Source: Mucilaginibacter inviolabilis
GTDB taxonomy: Bacteria; Bacteroidota; Bacteroidia; Sphingobacteriales; Sphingobacteriaceae
Assembly: GCF_011089895.1 (NCBI RefSeq)
Contig: NZ_JAANAT010000006.1
Span: 177,521-241,520 of the forward strand
Length of the DNA: 64,000 bases
Reading direction: 5' to 3'
Position numbers and translations under genes: made by a program. Below, in pieces: positions 1 to 9,496 of this stretch. Under the pieces are notes generated by a model. The model made no database searches, was not told the DNA's origin, and saw nothing but the letters and a program-made list of their open reading frames with translations. Each line of letters starts with the position of its first letter. Within the stretch, counting starts at the first letter, position 1.

Positions 1-1254
1 TATGCTTTTCGCAAGGCTTTTGCTGCCGGCACCTTTACAGGTCAGCAATACCTCCATATCGATTATAAAGTATGGCTGGTAATAGCCCAGGTGGTGGGCT
101 ATACCTTCAGCAAGTTTTATGGCATTCGTTTTATAGCCGAAGTAAACAGCAAAAACAGGGCACGATATATTTTAACTTTAATAGGCATTGCCTGGCTGGC
201 ATTGCTGGCTTTTGCTATAGTACCGGCTCCTTTCAATATCATTTTCCTGTTTATCAACGGCTTTCCGCTTGGGCTGATCTGGGGCTTGGTTTTCGGTTAC
301 CTGGAAGGTCGCCGCTCTACCGAGTTTATGGCGGCAGTGCTATCTATTAGTTTAATATTTGCCTCGGGTTTTGTAAAAACAGTTGGACGCACCCTGCTAA
401 ACGTTTTTCATGTGAACGAATACCACATGCCTTTTTTAACGGGCGCCATATTTGTATTACCGCTGCTCCTTTTTGTGTTTTGTATGGAGCTGATGCCCGC
501 CCCTACGGCCGAGGATCAAAAGCTGCGTACCAAGCGCAGCCCCATGAACGCCACAGAGCGTAAACAATTCCTGATGCGGTTTTTACCGGGCATCATCCTT
601 ACCATTATTATTTATGTGCTGCTCACTATTATGCGCGATGTGCGCGATAATTTTGAGGTAGAGATCTGGGCCGATCTGGGTGTAAAAAGCAACAGCATTT
701 ATACCAATATTGACTCCATCATATCTGTCATCGTACTGGTAGCCATGAGTTTGCTCATTTTGGTTAAAAAGAATCTGAGGGCCTTTAGTATCATTCACCT
801 GTTTATTATCGGTGGCTGCTTATTGGTTGGCGTATCTACCATGCTGTTTACCATGAAACTGATAAGCCCTATAAGTTGGATGACCATGGCCGGCCTTGGT
901 CTTTACCTGGGTTATGTACCTTACAATGCCATATTTTTTGAGCGTATGATTGCCACTTTCAACTATAAAAGCAACGTAGGTTTTATCATGTACGTGGCCG
1001 ACTCCATGGGTTACCTGGGTAGTGTAAGTATATTACTGGTAAGAGAACTGGGGCATCCAAACATTAGCTGGGGCCACTTTTTTCAGCAAGGTGTTATGAT
1101 TGTTGGCCTTATTGGCGGCATCTGCGGTGTGCTATCGCTTATTTACTTTTTGCAAAGCGCCAGGCCAAGTCAAAATTCAAAATTAAAAAGTCAAAATGAG
1201 AGCACTGACTTATTGAGCAACGACCATCTCATAACTGGCAATCCGATCAACTAA
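1..1254 (+). CDS. DUF5690 family membrane protein (5' end outside window)
   Basis: The reading frame is open from base 1, so the gene is cut by the window edge and 417 residues are visible. The visible start (YAFRKAFAAGTF) resembles the first membrane helix of DUF5690 proteins, which are MFS-like integral membrane proteins of Bacteroidota. About ten or eleven hydrophobic segments follow, ending near residue 385, then a polar Ser/Asn-rich tail. An internal GTG at 91 is only an artefact of where an initiation codon can be found and is not the real start. The oxidoreductase gene follows after 15 bases and probably shares its transcript. A transport role linked to the downstream oxidoreductase and phospholipase is inference from context; the substrate is unknown. 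Confidence 0.8.
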   Translation, partial: YAFRKAFAAGTFTGQQYLHIDYKVWLVIAQVVGYTFSKFYGIRFIAEVNSKNRARYILTLIGIAWLALLAFAIVPAPFNIIFLFINGFPLGLIWGLVFGYLEGRRSTEFMAAVLSISLIFASGFVKTVGRTLLNVFHVNEYHMPFLTGAIFVLPLLLFVFCMELMPAPTAEDQKLRTKRSPMNATERKQFLMRFLPGIILTIIIYVLLTIMRDVRDNFEVEIWADLGVKSNSIYTNIDSIISVIVLVAMSLLILVKKNLRAFSIIHLFIIGGCLLVGVSTMLFTMKLISPISWMTMAGLGLYLGYVPYNAIFFERMIATFNYKSNVGFIMYVADSMGYLGSVSILLVRELGHPNISWGHFFQQGVMIVGLIGGICGVLSLIYFLQSARPSQNSKLKSQNESTDLLSNDHLITGNPIN

Positions 1255-1269
1255 TTAACCATAAAACAA

Positions 1270-2394
1270 ATGAACAAAAACGCGATCATTATAGGCGCAG
1301 GTATTGTAGGCTTAGCCACTGCCCGCGCTTTAGCCATGCGTGGCTATAAGGTAACCGTATTTGAACGTAACGAACGTGCCGTTGGAGCATCCATCCGTAA
1401 CTTTGGAATGGTATGGCCAATTGGGCAGGCAACCGGGCCGATGTTTGACCGTGCCATGCTATCGCGCAGTATCTGGAAAACCATTTGTACCGAAGCCGAT
1501 ATATGGCATAATGAGGTTGGCTCATTGCACCTGGCTTATCATGATGATGAATTGCTGGCTATTCAGGAATATGTAGAAGTTAATCATCAATTCAGAGATT
1601 GCGCTTTATTAACCCCGGCCCAAACCTTTGCCAAATCACTGGCTGTTAATCCTAAAGGTTTAAAAGGCGCTTTATGGAGCGGTGAGGATATGATTGTAGA
1701 ATCGCGTGTGGCTGTTGGACAAGTAGCCAAATACCTGGCCGAAAAATATGATGTGGAATTTCATTGGAATACTGCCATCAGCCGTATCGAACATCCCAAA
1801 GTAATATCGGGCAGTCAAAGCTGGCAGGCTGATGAAATATTTGTATGCAGCGGTGCAGAGTTTGAAACTTTATACCCCGAATTGTTTGCTCAAACCCCCA
1901 TTACCAAATGTAAGCTACAGATGATGCGCCTGGTTAGTCAGCCCGATGAGTGGCGCATAGGTCCGTCTTTATGTGGCGGTTTATCCATGATCCATTACCC
2001 TGGTTTTCAGGCAGCGGCATCGTTACCGGCTTTACGCAAGCGTTACGAAGAACAATATGCTACACATTTAAAATGGGGTATTCATGTCATGGTTTCGCAA
2101 AATGGCAGTGGTGAATTAACCATTGGCGATTCGCATGAATATGGTCTGGTACATGACCCTTTTGATAAAGCATTTATTAATAATTTAATAATGGAGTACT
2201 TACATACTTTTGCCACCTTTAAGGACTGGAAGCTCCTGCAGTCATGGCATGGTATCTACCCCAAAATGACTAACGGGGCCACCGAATTGGTTGTTGATAT
2301 TGAACCTGGTGTAACTATCATCAACGGAATGGGCGGCAACGGAATGACCCTATCATTTGGCTTGTGCGAAGAGGTGATTGCGGCGAGGAATTAA
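1270..2394 (+). CDS. TIGR03364 family FAD-dependent oxidoreductase
   Basis: A 374-residue protein of the DAO/glycine oxidase fold. The N-terminal dinucleotide-binding motif is visible as IIGAGIVGLATARALA (residues 7-22), with an acidic residue ending strand 2 (VFER). The C-terminal FAD-contact segment GMGGNGMTLSFG is near the end. The overall pattern matches the TIGR03364 group, which is often found beside phosphonate-degradation genes and is thought to oxidise amine groups of aminophosphonate-type substrates. Here it lies between a DUF5690 membrane protein (15-base gap) and a phosphocholine phospholipase C, so the substrate could be an amine released from an organophosphorus compound. The family call is firm; the substrate is inference. 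Confidence 0.85.
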   Translation: MNKNAIIIGAGIVGLATARALAMRGYKVTVFERNERAVGASIRNFGMVWPIGQATGPMFDRAMLSRSIWKTICTEADIWHNEVGSLHLAYHDDELLAIQEYVEVNHQFRDCALLTPAQTFAKSLAVNPKGLKGALWSGEDMIVESRVAVGQVAKYLAEKYDVEFHWNTAISRIEHPKVISGSQSWQADEIFVCSGAEFETLYPELFAQTPITKCKLQMMRLVSQPDEWRIGPSLCGGLSMIHYPGFQAAASLPALRKRYEEQYATHLKWGIHVMVSQNGSGELTIGDSHEYGLVHDPFDKAFINNLIMEYLHTFATFKDWKLLQSWHGIYPKMTNGATELVVDIEPGVTIINGMGGNGMTLSFGLCEEVIAARN

Positions 2395-2400
2395 GTTGTA

Positions 2401-2564
2401 GTCTTATGGTCAATAGACCATAGATTAATTTAAAGTTTAGAATACAATATATCGGCAATAGATTTTAAAATTTCTTAATATTGAAAAAATAATAACCATG
2501 GTCTATGGGCCATCGACTATGGACGAAAATAACAACCATAGTCTATGAGCTACCGACCATGGAC
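2401..2564. repeat. Intergenic palindromic repeats built on ATGGTC/GACCAT words
   Basis: A perfect small hairpin (TATGGTC-AATA-GACCATA, 2405-2422) is followed by two imperfect direct copies of a 31-base unit at 2494-2524 and 2534-2564 (period 40), each starting AACCATGGTCTATG or AACCATAGTCTATG and ending in ATGGAC. The units are self-complementary. They lie between the oxidoreductase and phospholipase genes and may separate their transcripts. Confidence 0.7.
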
Positions 2565-2580
2565 CAATAACTAAACACCA

Positions 2581-5130
2581 ATGTTTGATACCCGCAGAGA
2601 CTTTTTAAAGAAAGCAGCATTACTTACCGGTGCGGCTGGCATGGCCAGTATTTTACCCGAATCAATTCAAAAAGCGATGGCCATTAACCCGGCTGCCGGC
2701 AGTACCTATCTGGATGCCGAACATATCGTGATCCTGATGCAGGAAAACCGCTCTTTTGATCATACCTATGGTACACTAAAAGGCGTGCGTGGGTATAACG
2801 ATCCACGGGCTATTGACTTGCCAAATAAGAATAAAGTGTGGCTGCAATCCAACAAAGCTGGTGAAACTTATGCCCCTTTCCGTTTGGATATTAAAGGCAC
2901 CAAGGCTACCTGGATGTCATCATTGCCACATTCCTGGGCCAACCAGGTAAATGCCCGTAATGATGGCAAGTATGATCAGTGGCTCAACGTAAAACAAAAT
3001 GGCATAAAAGAATACAGGCACATGCCCCTTACTATGGGTTATTATAACCGGGAAGATTTGCCCTTTTATTATGCCCTTGCTGATGCCTTTACCGTATGCG
3101 ATCAGAACTTCTGCTCGGCATTAACCGGCACCAATCCCAACCGGTTATATTTTTGGAGCGGAACCATACGCGCCGAACAGCATGAAGATTCGCTGGCTCA
3201 CGTATGGAACGAAGACATGGATTATGGTACCCTTAACTGGGCCACTTTTCCTGAACGTTTAGAAGATCATGGCATCTCCTGGAAACATTACCAGAACGAG
3301 GTAGCTATTGATAGCGGTTTTGAAGGCGAGGAAGATTCATGGTTATCTAACTTTCAGGATAATCCGCTGGAGTTTTTTGGTCAGTACAATATCAAGCTGC
3401 ATGATAATCATATTGCTTACCTGCAAAAAAGGTTCACCCTTTTGCCTGATGAAATAAGCGCGCTGGAAAAACAAATAGCAGCTTTGCCAACCGGCGACGC
3501 GCACATTGATCACCTGCAAAAACAGTTGAAACAGAAGAAACGAGATCTGGAAGATATCAAAAAAGATATGGCCAATCTTGATCCGGGTAAATTTGCCACG
3601 TTATCGCAACGCGAAAAAAACCTGCACCAGAAAGGCTTTGTCACCAACATCAATGATCCTCACTACCGCGAACTGGTAAATCTGAAATATAATGATAACG
3701 GTACCGAGCGCGAATTACTGGTACCTAAAAGCGATGTTTTACACCAGTTTAGGGAGGATGTAAAAACCGGGCAACTGCCAACTGTTTCCTGGATATCGGC
3801 TCCCGAAAACTTCTCAGACCACCCCAGCGCAGCCTGGTTTGGCGCATGGTACGTATCCGAAGTAATGGATATACTGACCCAGAACCCCGAGGTTTGGAAA
3901 AAAACCATTTTCATATTGGCATACGATGAAAATGACGGTTATTTTGACCACGTACCACCATTTGTAGTACCTCACTCTAAAAAACCAGGCACCGGCTTAA
4001 CCTCAAAAGGTATTGATACTAGTGTTGATTTTGTAACCCTTGCACAGGAAAAAGCCCGCAATAATTTCCCCCAGATGTTTGACCGGGAATGCTCCATAGG
4101 TTTGGGATATCGTGTGCCTTTGGTTATCGCTTCGCCATGGTCAAGAGGTGGCTGGGTAAATTCCGAAGTATTTGACCACACCTCAACCCTGCAATTTCTG
4201 GAGGGCTTTTTAAGCAAAAAAACGGGCAAAAAAGTTGCCGAACCAAATATCAGCAGCTGGCGACGTACCATTTGCGGCGATTTAACCAGCGTTTTCAGAC
4301 CGTATAATGGCGAAAAAATAGCCAACCCTGAATTTGTAGCAAAAGATGCATTTTTAGAGAGCATACACCAGGCAAAATTTAAAAAACTGCCTACCTACAA
4401 GCTGCTTACTACCGATGAAATAGCACAAATCAATAAAGACCCGCACTCATCACCATACATGGCGCAACAGGAAAAAGGCATCAAACCATCGTGTGCCCTT
4501 CCATACCAATTATACGCTGATGGCAAACTGAGTGCCGATAAAAAATCGTTCGAAATAAAATTCACTGCGGATAACAAGGTATTTGGTAATAAAGCTACCG
4601 GAGCGCCATTTAATGTTTACGCGCCAGGCAAATATGTTAGCTTTAACGATCCACAGCAAATGGAATCGTTACGCACCTGGGCATACGCGCTTACCGCGGG
4701 TGACAGTCTGACTGATAACTGGCCCGTACATGAATTTGAGAACGATGAATACCATCTGCGTGTTTATGGCCCTAACGGTTTCTTCCGGGAGTATAAAGGT
4801 AATGCCAACGATCCACATCTCGATGTAACCTGCGACTACGAACACACCGGCAATAAACTAACCGGCAACGTTGCTCTAAAACTGGCCAATGCCGATGGCA
4901 AAGCCCACACCATCGAAATAACAGATCATGCCTATAAAACCAACAACCTTAAAAAGGTATTAGCAGGTAAAGGACAAAGCACGCTAGTACTTAACCTGGC
5001 CAAAAGCCATGGCTGGTATGATTTCAGCGTAAAAATTACCGGCAGCCAAACCTTCGAGAAACGATACGCCGGCCGTGTGGAAACCGGACAGCACAGCTAT
5101 AGCGACCCGTTGATGGGAAAAGTGGTCTAG
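2581..5130 (+). CDS. Phosphocholine-specific phospholipase C, Tat-exported
   Basis: An 849-residue enzyme of the bacterial phosphoesterase/acid phosphatase family (TIGR03396 type) that cleaves phosphatidylcholine or sphingomyelin to release phosphocholine. The N terminus is a twin-arginine signal (TRRDFLKKAALLTGAAG). The catalytic domain starts at about residue 45 with HIVILMQENRSFDHTYGTLKG, the family signature, and runs to about 560. Two small beta-sandwich domains of the phospholipase C C-terminal type occupy about residues 640-735 and 745-835. A charged, coiled-coil-like insert (residues about 290-340) is longer than in Pseudomonas PlcH/PlcN. The gene follows the oxidoreductase and ends at a strong hairpin terminator. 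Export through Tat to the periplasm or outside is expected. Confidence 0.92.
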   Translation: MFDTRRDFLKKAALLTGAAGMASILPESIQKAMAINPAAGSTYLDAEHIVILMQENRSFDHTYGTLKGVRGYNDPRAIDLPNKNKVWLQSNKAGETYAPFRLDIKGTKATWMSSLPHSWANQVNARNDGKYDQWLNVKQNGIKEYRHMPLTMGYYNREDLPFYYALADAFTVCDQNFCSALTGTNPNRLYFWSGTIRAEQHEDSLAHVWNEDMDYGTLNWATFPERLEDHGISWKHYQNEVAIDSGFEGEEDSWLSNFQDNPLEFFGQYNIKLHDNHIAYLQKRFTLLPDEISALEKQIAALPTGDAHIDHLQKQLKQKKRDLEDIKKDMANLDPGKFATLSQREKNLHQKGFVTNINDPHYRELVNLKYNDNGTERELLVPKSDVLHQFREDVKTGQLPTVSWISAPENFSDHPSAAWFGAWYVSEVMDILTQNPEVWKKTIFILAYDENDGYFDHVPPFVVPHSKKPGTGLTSKGIDTSVDFVTLAQEKARNNFPQMFDRECSIGLGYRVPLVIASPWSRGGWVNSEVFDHTSTLQFLEGFLSKKTGKKVAEPNISSWRRTICGDLTSVFRPYNGEKIANPEFVAKDAFLESIHQAKFKKLPTYKLLTTDEIAQINKDPHSSPYMAQQEKGIKPSCALPYQLYADGKLSADKKSFEIKFTADNKVFGNKATGAPFNVYAPGKYVSFNDPQQMESLRTWAYALTAGDSLTDNWPVHEFENDEYHLRVYGPNGFFREYKGNANDPHLDVTCDYEHTGNKLTGNVALKLANADGKAHTIEITDHAYKTNNLKKVLAGKGQSTLVLNLAKSHGWYDFSVKITGSQTFEKRYAGRVETGQHSYSDPLMGKVV

Positions 5131-5140
5131 GCGAACATGC

Positions 5141-5196
5141 AAAACCGAAACAAAAAATGCAGGGCATTAAAGCCCTGCATTTTTTGTTTCGGTTTT
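5141..5196. terminator. Long perfect hairpin terminator after the phospholipase gene
   Basis: A 25-bp perfect stem (5141-5165 with 5172-5196) encloses the loop ATTAAA. The core is GCAGGGC/GCCCTGC, with A-rich and T-rich flanks, so it can terminate transcription in either direction. It is the clear end of the 1-5130 gene group. Confidence 0.9.
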
Positions 5197-5281
5197 GACG
5201 TACGTCTGTTAATCATTTATTGGCCTATTGCTCCATAAATAATCTGCTTATATTTACAGCCATTATACCCCGCTTGCTCAT

Positions 5282-6940
5282 ATGCATCAACCCAGTACCG
5301 ACCATCAAACCAAATGGCTATACCTGTTCATCGGCTTGGCTGTGATCATCAACTTTACCGGTTTGTTCACCACCATTATGGGGCCCGATGCTAACCTGTA
5401 CGCCAACATAGCCAAAACTATGGTGCTGCGCAACAACTACGCCGACCTGTTTGCATGGGGAACCGATTGGCTCGATAAACCGCATTTTCCGTTTTGGATA
5501 GCCGCTGTATTCTTTAAATGTTTTGGCTTTACCACCTGGGCCTATAAACTACCAGGCATCCTGTTTATGATGATGGGTGTAATTTATACCTATCTTTTTG
5601 CCAAAGACCTGTACAACAAGCAAACCGCGCTGTGGGCCGTGCTGATATTACTTACCGCCCAGCACATTATCCTCTCCAATACAGATGTACGTGCCGAACC
5701 TTATTTAACCGGGCTGATCATCGCTTCGGTTTATCATTTTTATAAAGCATATACCCGAAACAACTTCTGGCAGCTGGTGCTAGCCTGCCTGTTTACTGCC
5801 TGCGCGGTAATGACCAAGGGTATGTTTGCGCTGATCACGATAGGCGGTGCTATAGTTGGTCATTTATTGATCACCAGGCAATGGAAACAGCTTTTTCATT
5901 GGCGCTGGTTGGTGGCCATAATATTGGTATTGCTATTCATCATACCCGAAGTTTGGTGCCTTTATAAGCAATTTGATCTCCATCCCGAAAAAGTGGTCTT
6001 TGGACACACTGGTGTATCCGGCATCAAATTCTTTTTCTGGGATAGCCAGTTCGGACGTTTTTTTAATACCGGTCCTATCAAAGGGCACGGCGATCCTTCC
6101 TTTTTTATACATACCACGCTTTGGGCATTTTTGCCATGGTCGCTGTTATTGTTTGCGGCCATATTTCAGTTCATTAAAAAAGGGATCAAAAATGTACAAG
6201 CGCAGGAGTGGTATTGCATCTGCGGATCGCTCATTACTTTCCTGTTGTTTTCGGCATCCAAATTTCAGCTGCCGCATTATTTAAATATTGTATTCCCGTT
6301 TTTCGCTATAATCACAGCACAATATCTTAGAGTACTCAGTACCGACAAGAGTATCAAAGCGGTTCGTATCACTCAAACTGTTGTTATGGTGCTGATGCTG
6401 CTCATCACAATTGTACTCTGGTATTTTTATCGGCCCGAAACCTTTGGCTGGCTTAACGGATCAATCATCGCCATATTCCTGTTATTACTGATGTTTTTAC
6501 CGGGCAAAATTGCTACCGGCATGCAGCGGATCATTTTCAGTACCATGCTGGCCTCATTTGTAGTGAACCTGTTTCTTAACCTGTGTTTTTACCCGTCGTT
6601 ATTGCATTACCAATCCGGAAGTGAAGCCGCCTTATGGATCAATCAGAACAATCCACAGCAACTACCGGTTTATATTAATGACGGTCAGTTTCATGACGAT
6701 TTCAGCTTTAACCTGCATGTACTCTCCACAGAAGTTTCCGACTCTCCACCAATAAAAGGCAAAGGCTTGCTATATGCCAATACCGGAGTACTGCATGACC
6801 TGGAAGCCAAAGGTTGGAAGTTTACGGTTATCAAAACTTTTAAACACTATTCCGTAACCCGTCTTAAACCCAAATTCCTGAACCGTGCCACGCGCGAAAC
6901 GGAATTATCGGAGGTACAGGTGGTATTATTAAACCCATAG
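5282..6940 (+). CDS. ArnT/PMT-type glycosyltransferase (GT39-like membrane protein)
   Basis: A 552-residue polytopic protein of the dolichyl/undecaprenyl-phosphate mannose or aminoarabinose transferase family. The first periplasmic loop carries the acidic motif MGPDANLYANIAK, followed by the WLDKPHFPFWI segment equivalent to the family DKPP motif; TDVRAEPYLT follows around residue 140. About eleven to twelve membrane helices run to residue 430, then a soluble C-terminal domain of about 110 residues. Such enzymes move a sugar from a polyprenyl-phosphate carrier to lipid A, protein or glycan at the periplasmic face. The acceptor cannot be read from the sequence. The gene stands alone, between the terminator at 5141-5196 and the hydrolase gene at 7018. 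Confidence 0.85.
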   Translation: MHQPSTDHQTKWLYLFIGLAVIINFTGLFTTIMGPDANLYANIAKTMVLRNNYADLFAWGTDWLDKPHFPFWIAAVFFKCFGFTTWAYKLPGILFMMMGVIYTYLFAKDLYNKQTALWAVLILLTAQHIILSNTDVRAEPYLTGLIIASVYHFYKAYTRNNFWQLVLACLFTACAVMTKGMFALITIGGAIVGHLLITRQWKQLFHWRWLVAIILVLLFIIPEVWCLYKQFDLHPEKVVFGHTGVSGIKFFFWDSQFGRFFNTGPIKGHGDPSFFIHTTLWAFLPWSLLLFAAIFQFIKKGIKNVQAQEWYCICGSLITFLLFSASKFQLPHYLNIVFPFFAIITAQYLRVLSTDKSIKAVRITQTVVMVLMLLITIVLWYFYRPETFGWLNGSIIAIFLLLLMFLPGKIATGMQRIIFSTMLASFVVNLFLNLCFYPSLLHYQSGSEAALWINQNNPQQLPVYINDGQFHDDFSFNLHVLSTEVSDSPPIKGKGLLYANTGVLHDLEAKGWKFTVIKTFKHYSVTRLKPKFLNRATRETELSEVQVVLLNP

Positions 6941-7017
6941 GATATTGTTACATCAGGTAGGTTTATCTGCTAATAATAATTACCTAAATTTACTTAGCTG
7001 TACCAATAAACTAAACT

Positions 7018-7914
7018 ATGCAACGTCGTCAGTTTTTAATCAATACCGTGCTTACCGCAGGTTCTGTAGCATTACTGGGCCATAAAAGCTTTGCATCACT
7101 GCTGGCCGACCCCACTTATCAGTTTAAACCTTTGCGCAACAATGTGGGTATGTTTGCCGAGCAGGGCGGCACCATTGCCTGGCTGGTAAATAAAGAAGGC
7201 ATTGTGGTGGTTGATGCTGAATTTCCAGAGCCCGCCACTCACCTGATAACTGAGCTCAAAAAACAATCCGATCTGCCTTTTCAATGGCTTATCAATACCC
7301 ATCACCACGGCGACCATACCAGCGGTAATATCTCTTTTAAAGGTATCGCCAAAAACGTAGCGGCACATGCTAATTCACTCACTAACCAGAAAGCAGCCGC
7401 TGTTAAACAAAAAACCGAAGACAAACAATTATACCCGGATACCACTTATACCGATAAATGGAAGATTAAAGTAGGCGATGAGCACATCACCGCGCACTAC
7501 TTTGGCGCAGGCCATACCAATGGCGACAGTTTTATCCATTTTGAAAATGCCAACGTGGTACATACCGGCGATCTGGTGTTTAACCGCCGCTACCCTTTTG
7601 TTGACCGCAGCGCGGGCGCATCCTGCAAAAGCTGGATTACTGTACTGGAAAAAGCTCAAAAACAATTTGACCAAAACACGCTGTTTGTTTTCGGTCATGC
7701 CTTCGATCCTCAAAAAGTAACCGGTAATATGGCCGATGTAAAAGCTATGCAGCATTTTATGGAAAGCCTGGTAACTTATGTAGACAGTAGCATTAAAGCA
7801 GGCAAAAGCAAAGAAGAGATCCTGGCCATTAAAACTATCCCTGGCGTAACCGAGTGGCAGGGCGATGGTATTGAGCGCGGACTTACCGCTGCCTATGAAG
7901 AGCTAAGTGTCTGA
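7018..7914 (+). CDS. Exported metallo-beta-lactamase-fold hydrolase
   Basis: A 298-residue protein with an N-terminal twin-arginine-like signal (MQRRQFLINTVLTAGSVALL). The zinc motif HxHxDH is complete: H95, H97, D99 and H100 within THHHGDH. Further metal ligands are H166 in GAGHTNGDS and D185 in HTGDLVF, with a final His near residue 238 (VFGHAF). This matches the class B / SoxH/quinoprotein-relay subgroup of MBL-fold hydrolases rather than a true antibiotic-resistance enzyme, because the active site is embedded in a generic hydrolase pattern. The natural substrate is not known. It is probably a single-gene unit. Confidence 0.85.
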   Translation: MQRRQFLINTVLTAGSVALLGHKSFASLLADPTYQFKPLRNNVGMFAEQGGTIAWLVNKEGIVVVDAEFPEPATHLITELKKQSDLPFQWLINTHHHGDHTSGNISFKGIAKNVAAHANSLTNQKAAAVKQKTEDKQLYPDTTYTDKWKIKVGDEHITAHYFGAGHTNGDSFIHFENANVVHTGDLVFNRRYPFVDRSAGASCKSWITVLEKAQKQFDQNTLFVFGHAFDPQKVTGNMADVKAMQHFMESLVTYVDSSIKAGKSKEEILAIKTIPGVTEWQGDGIERGLTAAYEELSV

Positions 7915-8005
7915 ATCGACATTTTCTTGCCGACATCAAACGCTTAAGCTATTGCATTAAATATCAACCATTTAATGTATCTTCATATATCTTAAGCTTT
8001 TATCA

Positions 8006-9190
8006 ATGTCATTATTATCAGGAAGTAAACAACGTATCGAGTCTATTGATGTGCTGCGCGGTCTCATCATGCTCATTATGGCTATTGATCATGTACGCGA
8101 TTTTTTTCACCTGAGTAGTGTGAACCCTACTGACATGGCCAACACTACACCGGCTTTGTTCTTCACCAGGTGGATAACCCATTTCTGCGCGCCTACATTT
8201 GTTTTCCTGAGCGGCATATCGGCTAACCTGGCAGGTTCCAGGCGCAATCCGGGTGAGTTCTCCGCCTTTCTGATCAAGCGGGGCCTCTGGCTTACTTTTG
8301 TAGAAGTTGTGCTTATTACCCTGGCTATATCGGCCAATCCGTTTTATGACTTCATTATTTTACAGGTAATATGGGCAATAGGCATCAGTATGATCATCCT
8401 AGGGTTACTCAACCGCCTGCCGGTAAAAGTAATAGGGCTGATTGGTTTACTGCTGTTTTTTGGCCATAACTTGTTTGACTTGCCCGGCCTGTTCAATCCT
8501 TCCACAGATAATGCTGCTACTAAGCTATTGTTCACAGCAAGGGCCGCCATCATACCGCTAGGCAAATCGCACTTTATACTTTGCCTCTATGCCATACTCC
8601 CCTGGACCAGCGTTATGCTATTGGGTTATGCTTTTGGCGCGCTTTACCGTTCAGGCTATGATGCTGTACTCCGGCGCAGGCAGTTACGTTATGCCGGTTT
8701 AATTACACTGGGCATCTTTGTTATCCTGCGCGCCATCAATATTTATGGCGATCCCTCGCCATGGGCAGTACAGCGTAATGCGCTCTATACAGTAATGTCA
8801 TTCCTGAACACCACCAAGTATCCCTGCTCTTTATTATATCTCTGCATGACGCTCGGCGTATCAATGTTGCTGCTCTCTTACTTCGAGAAAATACAAAACA
8901 AGCTTACCGGTATATTTAATGTTTATGGTAAGGTGCCCTTTTTTTATTACGTACCGCATTTTTATATCATCAGGGTACTAAGCATCATTTTCTTTTTTGC
9001 CTGGGGATATACCAGTAAGGATATTGTTGCACCCCAATCATTTCTCTGGTTTCGCCCCAACAACTTTGGCTATGGTTTGCCGGTAGTTTACCTGATATGG
9101 TTGCTGGTTATCGCTTCGCTCTACTTCCCATGCAGATGGTTTGGCAAATACAAGCAAATCCATAAACAATGGTGGTTGAGTTATTTGTAA
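8006..9190 (+). CDS. DUF1624 (heparan-alpha-glucosaminide N-acetyltransferase-like) membrane protein
   Basis: A 394-residue polytopic membrane protein. The N-terminal segment IDVLRGLIMLIMAIDHVRD is the family hallmark shared with the catalytic region of lysosomal HGSNAT and with bacterial DUF1624/YeiB-type proteins; the His in this segment corresponds to the proposed acetyl-accepting position. About ten helices are visible. A role in transmembrane acetyl transfer to cell-envelope sugars is a family-based inference. The gene is followed by repeat-rich DNA and ends without an obvious hairpin of its own. Confidence 0.8.
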   Translation: MSLLSGSKQRIESIDVLRGLIMLIMAIDHVRDFFHLSSVNPTDMANTTPALFFTRWITHFCAPTFVFLSGISANLAGSRRNPGEFSAFLIKRGLWLTFVEVVLITLAISANPFYDFIILQVIWAIGISMIILGLLNRLPVKVIGLIGLLLFFGHNLFDLPGLFNPSTDNAATKLLFTARAAIIPLGKSHFILCLYAILPWTSVMLLGYAFGALYRSGYDAVLRRRQLRYAGLITLGIFVILRAINIYGDPSPWAVQRNALYTVMSFLNTTKYPCSLLYLCMTLGVSMLLLSYFEKIQNKLTGIFNVYGKVPFFYYVPHFYIIRVLSIIFFFAWGYTSKDIVAPQSFLWFRPNNFGYGLPVVYLIWLLVIASLYFPCRWFGKYKQIHKQWWLSYL

Positions 9191-9496
9191 GCCGGAAGTC
9201 TTGCAGAGCCGACTCACCCGGTCTACGCTTCGCTGGACCACCCTCTCTTCGGCTTTGCCGCAAAGAGGGTAAGGAAAAGATTTGTCATGCTGAACAGTTG
9301 AAGCACCTATTATTGAACTTTCAATCGTAAAATAGATCCTTCGTTCCTTAAGATGACAAAAAATATCCCCCCCTCTATGCGCAAAGCGGAGAGAGGGGTG
9401 ACAAGCACAGCGATGTCGGGATGAGTCGATACCGAGCGTTTAATTTCCCCTTCTGCTAATCAAAAATTCCCCCCTCAGGGGGTTAGGGGGCTATAC
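9191..9496. repeat. Composite of dispersed palindromic repeats
   Basis: This 306-base gap contains no gene. It holds a hairpin built on CCCTCTCTTCGG/CAAAGAGGG (9242-9269), an element bounded by TTTGTCAT and ATGACAAA (9281-9360) of the GTCATGCTGA family, a second CCCCTCT/AGAGGGG hairpin near 9370-9400, and CCCCCTCAGGGGGTTAGGGGG near 9471-9490. The GGGTGAGTCG-type tail is shared with 61970-61999. It looks like accumulated mobile or REP-like debris between convergent genes. Confidence 0.7.

Noticed and set aside
7018..7914. Carbapenemase-type antibiotic resistance gene
   Set aside because: The MBL zinc motif is present, but the rest resembles general Tat-exported MBL-fold hydrolases, so resistance cannot be claimed.
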